Under the pieces are notes generated by a model. The model had not been told where the DNA came from, did no database searches, and saw only the letters and a list, made by a program, of their open reading frames with translations. A DNA stretch of 5,537 bases. Origin: Bacteroidales bacterium UBA6207 (lineage in GTDB: Bacteria; Bacteroidota; Bacteroidia; Bacteroidales; F082). The translations under genes and the position numbers were made by a program. This document shows positions 1-5,537 of this stretch, piece after piece. The DNA is taken from NCBI GenBank assembly GCA_002421995.1, contig DISP01000254.1, positions 1 to 5,537 of the forward strand, given 5' to 3'. Within the stretch, counting starts at the first letter, position 1. Each line of letters opens with the position of its first letter.

Positions 1-2543
1 GACGAAAGGCGCAGCAGATAGTTGCCCGGCTGTAGGATTTTACCGGCGATGTCTTTGGCTTCGAAGCTGAAACGATGATCTCCACGGCTTTTTTTCTCTA
101 AAAAGTAACTGTTTAGCTTGCGTCCCTGCATATCAATTATTTCGAGTGTGCAATCAGCAGGGCTGGCAAGATACCACTGGCAATGAACTGCTTCACCGCC
201 ATTTACCGGATTTGGAAAAAGAGGTTTTATTGCTATGGTAGTTATATTTTCAGGGTTTTTCGGAAGCCCGGTAATCAAATCCAGGTTGAGGCGCCATGCT
301 GAGCTGCCATAGGTGCCTGCAACAAGTGTATGCGTTGGTTGATGTATTTTTAAATCAATCACCGGAACGGCATTCAGGCCCTGCATCAGACTGCTCCATT
401 GTTCTCCGTAGTTTTCGGTGTAGAATATACCAACATCGGTTCCAACATACAGCCAGCCTTCATTCACAGGATCAGCCACAATCACATTCACAGGCATTGC
501 AGGCAGGTTTCCGCTGATGCCTTCCCAGCTTTGTCCCAGATTGATTGAGCGGAAGACATAAGGATGGTCTTCTTCCCATCGGAAACCGGAAACAGTGGCA
601 TAAATGGTGTTTTCGTTGAACGGATCAAACACCACCCGTGTGATCCAGCGCAGTGGAAGTCCTGCGGTGATGTCGGTCCAGAAAAGTCCGCCGCTTGTAC
701 TCAGATGCACCTTGCCATCGTCTGATCCGGCGAGGAGCATATTCGGGTTAAGCTTTGAAATGGCAAGGGTGGTGAGTGTGCTAAATCCGCTTGTAGCAAG
801 GTTTCGGGTCAAATCGCCACTGATAGGTGTCCAGTTGTTGCCACGGTCGGTGGTTTTCCAAACCCGGTAAGTACCGAAGTAAAGAGTTTGCGGATCAGTG
901 GGATGCATCACAAAGGGCGATGACCAGTTGGTTCGGTCGCTCCATTGTGCAATCCATGAGAAACTATTTCCTCCATCGGTTGATCTTGTCAGATTGCCCC
1001 ATTGCGACTCGGCATAAATGATATTGCTGTTGGTGTAATCAACCAGACAATACATGCCGTCGCCGCCCAGAATGCGTTCCCAGTCGTTGGTGGCCCCGGT
1101 CCAGGTGCGCACGGTGTTGTTGTCCTGTGTGCCGCCATAGATGCGTTGCGGGTTGAGGTAGTCCACCGCGATGGCGTAGAATTGTGTGAGCGGCAGGTTG
1201 TTGATCTTGTTCCAGTTGTTGCCAAAGTCATTGCTTTTATAGAGGCCGCCGTCGTTGCCATGGAGGATCATGCCGTTGGTGGGATGAATCCAGGTGGCAT
1301 GGTTGTCCACATAAATCTCATCGATGTTGAAGTAGCCACCGATTTGAGTGTAGCTCGATCCGCCATTGTCGCTCCGATAGAGGTCAACGCCCAGCACATA
1401 GATGCGGTTGTCGTTCTGCGGATCAACACGAATCTGACCAAAGTACCAGCCAAAGGTGCTGTACATATCCGACAGCTGACTGTCGTTGGTTTGCGTCCAG
1501 TTTTGACCGCCATTGGTGGTTTTGAAGACGGTGGCGTAGCTGGAGCCCCATTCGAGCCTGTCGATGGAAGCATACACGATTTCAGGATTGTTTTGGGCAA
1601 TGGCCAGACCGATGCGTCCTTTCTGATCGCCTGCCGGGAGGCCGTTGGTGAGTAGTGTCCAGTTGGTGCCACCATCGGTGGATTTGTAAATGCCCGAGGT
1701 CACCCCGTGTGAGCGTCGGTAGGTGAGTCCGCGCATGCGTTCCCACATGGCAGCATAGAGGATGTCAGGGTTGGTGGGATGTTGCACGATGTCGACACCG
1801 GCGGTGGAGTCGGAGACAAACAACACACGCTCCCAGTCGTTGCCGCCATTGGTGCTGCGGTAAATGCCGCGCATCTCGTTGGGACTGAAAAGTGTGCCAC
1901 AGGCAGCAGCAAACACACGCTCGCTGTTGCTGTGGTCGATGAGGATGCGGCCGAAATAGGCCGATTCTTCCAGTCCTTTGTGTTCCCAGTTTTGGCCCCC
2001 GTCGACGGATTTGTAGATGCCGTTGCCTACAAAGCTGAAACTGGAGGCATTGGCTTCGCCGGTGCCGGCAAAGAGCACATCGGGGTTGTTGATGTCGATG
2101 GCGAGGGCGCCGATGGAAACTACCGGCGAGCCATTGAACACCTGCATCCAGCTTAAACCCCCGTCAGTGCTTTTGAGAATGCCACCGGATGCAGCGCCCA
2201 AATAAATGGTTGCCGGTTGGTCGGGATGCACCGCGATATCGGTGATGCGTCCGCCGATATTGGTTGGACCAGCCAGTTCCCACTGGGCTTCGCGCGTGGG
2301 AGCGCTTTCGTGCAAAGCTTTTGCCTGCCGCAAAGCGTAGAGGTAGTGTTCGTAGCTAAAGTTGTTGTTTGGATATAGTTTTTGCGTTGCCAACCAGTCG
2401 TTGGGTTCGCTGTCGGGTTCATTACCAAGCGCTTGATAAGGCAGATTTACCTGACTTTCGCTGTTTTTCAACGGAAGAAAAAAATAGGCGGCAACAAGGA
2501 TGCTAATACCGGCAATTGCAAGAACCAGACGTGATTTTTTCAT
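1..2543 (-). CDS. Exported Asp-box (BNR/sortilin-like) beta-propeller protein with T9SS sorting domain, 3' end outside window
   Basis: The frame stays open for 847 codons from ATG (2543-2541) to the left edge, with no stop or frameshift. Residues 4-24 form a hydrophobic export segment after MKKS. An acidic linker follows, then the WELAGPTNIGGRI motif (88-100), which I recall from secreted Bacteroidota proteins with this repeat type. Residues about 100-755 hold twelve Asp-box motifs of the S-x-D-x-G-x-x-W kind, which mark beta-propeller blades in sialidases, sortilins and plant photosystem assembly factors. Residues about 774-847 (LFPNPVNGG, then DMQGRKL and GNYLLRL) match a type A T9SS sorting domain, so the protein is probably carried across the outer membrane and attached to the surface. 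No catalytic residues are identifiable, so a 'glycosyl hydrolase' label would not be justified; binding or scaffolding is an inference. Only the last few residues should be missing. Codon use changes near residue 515. Confidence 0.9.
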   Translation of the reverse strand, partial: MKKSRLVLAIAGISILVAAYFFLPLKNSESQVNLPYQALGNEPDSEPNDWLATQKLYPNNNFSYEHYLYALRQAKALHESAPTREAQWELAGPTNIGGRITDIAVHPDQPATIYLGAASGGILKSTDGGLSWMQVFNGSPVVSIGALAIDINNPDVLFAGTGEANASSFSFVGNGIYKSVDGGQNWEHKGLEESAYFGRILIDHSNSERVFAAACGTLFSPNEMRGIYRSTNGGNDWERVLFVSDSTAGVDIVQHPTNPDILYAAMWERMRGLTYRRSHGVTSGIYKSTDGGTNWTLLTNGLPAGDQKGRIGLAIAQNNPEIVYASIDRLEWGSSYATVFKTTNGGQNWTQTNDSQLSDMYSTFGWYFGQIRVDPQNDNRIYVLGVDLYRSDNGGSSYTQIGGYFNIDEIYVDNHATWIHPTNGMILHGNDGGLYKSNDFGNNWNKINNLPLTQFYAIAVDYLNPQRIYGGTQDNNTVRTWTGATNDWERILGGDGMYCLVDYTNSNIIYAESQWGNLTRSTDGGNSFSWIAQWSDRTNWSSPFVMHPTDPQTLYFGTYRVWKTTDRGNNWTPISGDLTRNLATSGFSTLTTLAISKLNPNMLLAGSDDGKVHLSTSGGLFWTDITAGLPLRWITRVVFDPFNENTIYATVSGFRWEEDHPYVFRSINLGQSWEGISGNLPAMPVNVIVADPVNEGWLYVGTDVGIFYTENYGEQWSSLMQGLNAVPVIDLKIHQPTHTLVAGTYGSSAWRLNLDLITGLPKNPENITTIAIKPLFPNPVNGGEAVHCQWYLASPADCTLEIIDMQGRKLNSYFLEKKSRGDHRFSFEAKDIAGKILQPGNYLLRLS
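396..2174 (-). repeat. Twelve Asp-box (BNR) repeat motifs within the propeller gene
   Basis: The motifs lie at residues 124-132 (KSTDGGLSW), 178-186 (KSVDGGQNW), 229-237 (RSTNGGNDW), 287-295 (KSTDGGTNW), 341-349 (KTTNGGQNW), 390-398 (RSDNGGSSY), 436-444 (KSNDFGNNW), 520-528 (RSTDGGNSF), 563-571 (KTTDRGNNW), 614-622 (LSTSGGLFW), 665-673 (RSINLGQSW) and 708-716 (YTENYGEQW). Most are 42-58 residues apart, with one gap of 84 between motifs seven and eight. Each usually follows a short strand such as GIY or LY, and many are preceded by a P-x-(I/L)-(Y/F) strand of the NPDILYAA kind. The first five are near-canonical and later ones are degenerate. Twelve motifs could form two propellers or one large ten-bladed, sortilin-like ring; the sequence alone does not decide. 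Confidence 0.85.
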
Positions 2544-2567
2544 AAGATACTAAAGATAGTTATGCTG

Positions 2568-2575
2568 CAAACTTA
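2568..2575 (-). promoter_or_regulatory. Candidate -7 promoter element for the Asp-box gene
   Basis: On the minus strand this reads TAAGTTTG, an exact match to the Bacteroidota -7 consensus TAnnTTTG. It ends 24 bases before the ATG, which would give a leader of roughly 20 nucleotides. No TTTG-like -33 element is visible at the expected spacing, so the call rests on the -7 match and its position. The leader has no Shine-Dalgarno sequence. Confidence 0.4.
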
Positions 2576-2605
2576 ATCAAAAACAGGATGTGTTGAGGTT
2601 GATGT

Positions 2606-2630
2606 TTTCGAAACAGATTAATTAAATCTG
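2606..2630. promoter_or_regulatory. Inverted repeats in the divergent intergenic region
   Basis: Two adjacent symmetric elements lie between the divergent genes. TTTCGAAA (2606-2613) is a perfect 8-base palindrome. It is followed directly by CAGATT-AATTA-AATCTG (2614-2630), a perfect 6-base inverted repeat around a 5-base centre. Both lie 31-38 bases or more upstream of the candidate -7 element of the Asp-box gene, where an operator or activator site could sit. They could also be chance symmetry in AT-rich DNA. The remaining intergenic bases (2544-2824) show no small ORF or RNA gene that I can support. Confidence 0.25.
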
Positions 2631-2770
2631 ATTGTTTTCATGCAGAAGCAGAATGAAATAGCTATAATCAACTACCCTGTTTTTTTGATGCACAAAAATT
2701 TTAAATATGTTATTCCGCATGAGTTGAAACAGAGATACTAAGCCGGCTTTTACAATACAGATGCAGTAAA

Positions 2771-2803
2771 ATTGACAGGAGTCTCAGTTTTTACATATTT
2801 TTA
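2771..2803 (+). promoter_or_regulatory. Candidate promoter of the endonuclease gene
   Basis: A -33-like ATTG (2771-2774, within TTGACA at 2772-2777) is followed after 21 bases by TATTTTTA (2796-2803), one mismatch from the Bacteroidota -7 consensus TAnnTTTG. The -7 element ends 21 bases before the ATG at 2825. The start codon is preceded by the A-rich AGAGAAATAAAA instead of a Shine-Dalgarno sequence, as is usual in this phylum. Confidence 0.4.
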
Positions 2804-2824
2804 CAGGCACTAAGAGAAATAAAA

Positions 2825-3925
2825 ATGAGACTTTTTTTTGCAATCGGCCTTGTGATAGGGCTGATCGTTCGCGTATCTGCACAGATACCAATAGGTTATT
2901 ATGATGCAGCTGAAGGACTTAATGGTGCTGCACTAAAAAATGCATTAAACGATATTATATCCGGGCACACAACAATCAGTTATGACAATGTAACAAATGC
3001 CCTGCGGAGTCTTGATGAAGACAGCCTCAACACTGACAATGTGATATGTATCTACACCGGTTGGTCTTATCCCAAAACAAGCTTCGGAAATGGTGGCAAT
3101 CAGTGGAACAGGGAGCATGTGTGGTCAAAATCTCATGGCGATTTTGGTGACAATCCGCCCTCAGGAACGGATCTTCACCATATGCGGCCGGAGGACGCAT
3201 CGGTGAATTCGGCAAAAAACAACAGAGATTTTGATGAAGCCGCTACGCAATACATTGACGGATCGGGTCCAACACCTTGTTATTACAGCACAAACATCTG
3301 GGAGCCGCGCGAATCTGTGAAAGGCGATGTGGCTCGAATGCTTTTTTATATGGCAACACGCTATGAGGGCGAGAATGGGGAGGTGAATCTGGAACTTGTT
3401 GATTATACGTTTAGTTCGCCAAATAATGAGCCGTATTATGCCAAGTTAAGCACCTTATTGCAATGGCACGAAAATGACCCGGTTGATGTCTGGGAAAGAA
3501 GAAGAAATGACGGTGTGTATGCCATTCAGGGCAACCGCAATCCATTTATTGACCATCCGGAGTTTGGGAACAGGGTCTGGAATCCTGAAATTGCTTCAGA
3601 ACCGGCAAATCATGCTGCCAACTTCAGCGGGAAAAGCATCTTGCTCGAATGGGTTGATGCACAAGCCGGTGTGTTGCCCGATGGATATCTTGTGCGGATG
3701 AGTAATTCCGGATTTTCTGCCATTGAAAGCCCGGTTGACGGCATGGCTGTGGCCAACGACTTTAACAACAAAAATGTGGCTTTTGGTGTGCAGAAAGTGG
3801 CATTCTCCGGACTTGAAGAGGGGCATGTTTATTACTTTAAAATCTTTGCATTCAAAGGAAGCGGCGTTTCCATCAGGTATAAAACGGATGGCTTGATACC
3901 ACAAACAAGTCAGATGGCGCAATGA
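2825..3925 (+). CDS. Secreted endonuclease I (EndA/NucM family) with C-terminal FN3-like domain
   Basis: This 366-residue protein is a probable non-specific, metal-dependent DNA/RNA nuclease of the beta-beta-alpha-metal class, acting outside the cytoplasm. A signal peptide covers residues 1-19, with likely cleavage at VSA|QIPIGYY, which also supports this start. The nuclease domain spans about 25-255. It holds NREHVW (95-100; His98 likely general base, Glu97 likely metal ligand), DLHHMRP (116-122), VNSAKNN (127-133; Asn128 the probable second metal ligand by analogy with Vvn), KGDVARMLFYMATRY (166-180) and the family's terminal signature from WERRR (223-227) to QGNRNPFIDHPE (235-246). Residues about 258-362 resemble a fibronectin type III domain (ILLEW, GYLVRMS, VYYFKIFAF, YKTDG). 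The mature protein has two cysteines (75, 152), which could pair. It ends at the FN3-like domain with no T9SS sorting tail. Likely roles are nutrient scavenging from nucleic acid or breakdown of extracellular DNA. Confidence 0.92.
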   Translation: MRLFFAIGLVIGLIVRVSAQIPIGYYDAAEGLNGAALKNALNDIISGHTTISYDNVTNALRSLDEDSLNTDNVICIYTGWSYPKTSFGNGGNQWNREHVWSKSHGDFGDNPPSGTDLHHMRPEDASVNSAKNNRDFDEAATQYIDGSGPTPCYYSTNIWEPRESVKGDVARMLFYMATRYEGENGEVNLELVDYTFSSPNNEPYYAKLSTLLQWHENDPVDVWERRRNDGVYAIQGNRNPFIDHPEFGNRVWNPEIASEPANHAANFSGKSILLEWVDAQAGVLPDGYLVRMSNSGFSAIESPVDGMAVANDFNNKNVAFGVQKVAFSGLEEGHVYYFKIFAFKGSGVSIRYKTDGLIPQTSQMAQ

Positions 3926-4103
3926 TGGCTGGAAGATAATTCCTGTCGCAACCAATGTGCTCACATAATTTTATCTGCTTGTTAAAATTGTTGATTAGAT
4001 TTTTATTCTTAACTGTTTGATTGGTATAGTCTTTTAGGATTGTAGAAGCTTTAACAATACGCTTTGATCGTTTTGCGACAAGACAAAATAGCCCCCTGTT
4101 TTA

Positions 4104-4133
4104 TTTATTTTCAGAAGCTTTTAATTATTTTTG
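4104..4133 (+). promoter_or_regulatory. Candidate promoter of the YD-like protein gene
   Basis: TATTTTTG (4126-4133) is an exact match to the Bacteroidota -7 consensus TAnnTTTG. A -33-like TTTA (4104-4107) lies 18 bases upstream. Transcription would start near 4140, giving a leader of about 65 bases before the ATG at 4205. This element lies downstream of the possible TTG start at 4064, which argues for the ATG. The gap 3926-4204 shows no gene and no convincing rho-independent terminator after the endonuclease; the best inverted repeat (AGATAA near 3934, TTATCT near 3970) is weak and lacks a T-run. Confidence 0.4.
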
Positions 4134-4204
4134 TTGGATATTATTGCACAAAACTCAAACTGAAACAGCATCCAGGTAATCAATCAACAATAAAACCAAC
4201 TTTA

Positions 4205-5380
4205 ATGAAAAAGCTGCTTTCTTTAATCTTTGTAATGGAGGTGTTTATCAATTCATTTGGTCAATCCACTCTAAATCAACCCCTTGAAAAGACAATAAAT
4301 AGTGTTGTCGTTTTTAATGCGATGAATACTTCCGAAAAAAGGATTCCACTCTTTTTCGTGTATCCGGATTTTATCTCCGGGCGCAAAATACCTGACGAGT
4401 CGAACCCAGTGTTTTTTGATGCCAGTTATTATGAAAGTAAAAAGAGCAAGTCGCTTGCAGGTCTTTTGCAAAGGGAAATCATCGAAAATATAGGATCTAC
4501 ATTTGTTCCATACATTCCTGAGGACTCTTCTATGACAATGCGTTTTTTTAATAAGAAAAAACTATTGTTTGAGATTGGAATGAGACGAAAGAAAGACACA
4601 CTTATCTTTACCCAAAGCAACCCGGCTAAATCCTTTAATAAAAAGATTGTGTTTAAAGGTGAAACGCTCATTTCTGTAAGTTTTTACAATGCATTAACGG
4701 GAAAGAAATACCAGCATGAATTGTCCAGCGATTCAACAAGAACAATCAACCGTACCACATCTAAACATGGCCATCGTCAAATTTTTAAACGCGTAATAAA
4801 GTATAAGGACGGATTAATACACCAGATGGATGAGAGTAACTTAATGAACGGGGTTGAAAAAATCATGGTTTTTAGTGATTTTTCATACGATATGAACCAA
4901 AAGCCCGAAGAAGTTAAAACCTGGGACAAAGACGGATATCTCACCCAAACAACAAAATATACATACAATGACGAACAACTGCTTCGTATCGAAAACGTTG
5001 GAAATAATGAAAGTTTTATCGAATTTACGTACGACACCAACGGAAACTGCAATTCAACAACATGGGAAAACAAAAACAAACCACGCAGAATCACTTATTT
5101 TCGCAGAGGGATAAACGATTTGGACATTAAGGCAGAAAAACTTTCCGGAAGTAAATCAGCATACCTCGTAAGAATTGTTCCAAACCTTCAGGAAAGGGTT
5201 TCAGAAATGAAGCTGTATGAGTTAATTAACGAAACAACAACTACATCACTTCTGAAACACTGGCAGTTCGATTATGACGATAAAGGAAATCTGAAGCGAA
5301 TTAGATTATTGAAACCAACAGGAGCTATTAAGAATGAGATCAACATAGAGTACCTGTTTGGAAAGTTTCAGGATCGTTAA
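4205..5380 (+). CDS. Secreted protein of unknown function with YD-like repeats
   Basis: This protein has 391 residues from the ATG at 4205. I do not recognise its family. The frame is open back to a TTG at 4064, but the ATG is preferred because it opens directly into a signal-peptide-like segment (MKKLLSLIFV, likely cleavage SFG|QS after residue 19); Glu12 within the hydrophobic core is unusual. Residues 25-190 are mixed and rich in Lys and Ser, with no clear motif. From about 195 on, aromatic-Asp units recur: IKYKDG (198-203), FSYDMNQ (226-232), KYTYNDEQLL (251-260), FTYDTNGN (274-281), FDYDDKGNLKRI (355-366) and a final IEYLFGKF. These resemble YD/RHS-type beta-strand repeats, or the similar repeats of Bacteroidota surface proteins. 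It is far too short for an RHS toxin and lacks the core cage and a toxin tip. No lipobox, no T9SS tail. It is AT-rich, like the intergenic DNA. A beta-rich envelope protein is an inference. Confidence 0.8.
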   Translation: MKKLLSLIFVMEVFINSFGQSTLNQPLEKTINSVVVFNAMNTSEKRIPLFFVYPDFISGRKIPDESNPVFFDASYYESKKSKSLAGLLQREIIENIGSTFVPYIPEDSSMTMRFFNKKKLLFEIGMRRKKDTLIFTQSNPAKSFNKKIVFKGETLISVSFYNALTGKKYQHELSSDSTRTINRTTSKHGHRQIFKRVIKYKDGLIHQMDESNLMNGVEKIMVFSDFSYDMNQKPEEVKTWDKDGYLTQTTKYTYNDEQLLRIENVGNNESFIEFTYDTNGNCNSTTWENKNKPRRITYFRRGINDLDIKAEKLSGSKSAYLVRIVPNLQERVSEMKLYELINETTTTSLLKHWQFDYDDKGNLKRIRLLKPTGAIKNEINIEYLFGKFQDR

Positions 5381-5537
5381 ACTTTTAATGGTGACATACC
5401 TGTTAAATTCAAAAGTATTTGTTTTCCAATTCTTATCAGAAAACAGAGCCACCGCAGCGTTTTTAGTTGATTCAACCCAGGTCACACGAACAAAAAGGCT
5501 GTAGTTTTGTTGAACCTAAAACCAAATTATACGATAA
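5381..5537. other. Downstream region with no convincing gene
   Basis: After the stop at 5380 the last 157 bases contain no ORF with a plausible start on either strand. A weak nested inverted repeat (ACTTTT at 5381-5386 with AAAAGT at 5411-5416, and GGT/ACC inside it) sits just after the stop. It could be a poor terminator, but the stem is short and the following T-rich stretch (TATTTGTTTT) is interrupted. A small imperfect palindrome, GTTGATTCAAC, lies at 5467-5477. Nothing else can be supported. Confidence 0.3.

Noticed and set aside
1002..1655. A 217-codon plus-strand ORF opposite the Asp-box gene
   Set aside because: It is antisense to the clear 847-codon propeller frame. Its Val/Ala/Gly-rich translation comes from reading GC-rich Asp-box codons backwards, and it has no motif or leader.
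1268..1675. Minus-strand ORFs of 70-135 codons in other frames (for example 1268-1675, 989-1261, 1700-1918, 2153-2428)
   Set aside because: They are out-of-frame shadows of the Asp-box gene on the same strand, with low-complexity Thr/Pro/Ser-rich translations.
396..2174. Active sialidase or glycoside hydrolase
   Set aside because: Asp-boxes alone do not indicate catalysis. I cannot see the arginine triad or the nucleophile and acid/base residues of sialidases.
3596..3964. A 122-codon minus-strand ORF overlapping the 3' end of the endonuclease gene
   Set aside because: It lies antisense to the FN3-like domain, which has a coherent translation, and it has no recognisable motif or upstream signal.
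4064..4204. A 47-residue N-terminal extension of the YD-like protein from a TTG start
   Set aside because: The ATG at 4205 opens directly into a signal-peptide-like segment, the best -7 element lies downstream of the TTG, and the extension reads like non-coding DNA.
4205..5380. RHS-type polymorphic toxin
   Set aside because: The protein is only 391 residues, lacks the conserved RHS core and autoprotease motif, has no variable toxin tip, and no immunity gene follows.
5381..5515. An open antisense stretch at the right end (reads VQQNYSLFVRVTWVES and onward on the minus strand)
   Set aside because: It is preceded by an in-frame TAG near 5516, has no good start codon, and continues into antisense of the YD-like gene, so it is most likely chance.

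Overview
The window looks like a chromosomal stretch from a member of the Bacteroidota. Three things point there. The large minus-strand protein ends in what looks like a type IX secretion system (T9SS) C-terminal sorting domain. None of the three genes has a clear Shine-Dalgarno sequence. The upstream regions carry AT-rich elements matching the Bacteroidota -7 consensus TAnnTTTG. I see no tRNA, rRNA, CRISPR array, insertion sequence or phage gene.

Layout. Positions 1-2543 (minus strand) hold one very long gene that runs off the left edge. It encodes an exported Asp-box (BNR/sortilin-like) beta-propeller protein of at least 847 residues. No stop codon lies inside the window, so it is easy to miss, and many spurious ORFs on both strands lie over it. 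Positions 2544-2824 are a divergent intergenic region with promoter-like elements and a small palindrome. Positions 2825-3925 (plus) encode a secreted endonuclease I (EndA/NucM-type) with a C-terminal fibronectin-III-like domain. Positions 3926-4204 are non-coding and carry a good -7 element. Positions 4205-5380 (plus) encode a secreted protein of unknown function with YD-like repeats. Positions 5381-5537 show no convincing gene.

How the genes relate. All three products begin with an export signal, so this is a cluster of envelope or extracellular proteins. The nuclease and the YD-like protein point the same way, but 279 bases and a separate candidate promoter lie between them. I infer three separate transcription units, not an operon. 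No shared pathway is evident. The nuclease probably degrades extracellular or periplasmic nucleic acid, the Asp-box protein is probably a surface-attached binding or scaffold protein, and the third has no assignable function. I found no convincing new multi-gene system. The most unusual points are the change in codon use within the Asp-box gene and the unassigned YD-like protein.
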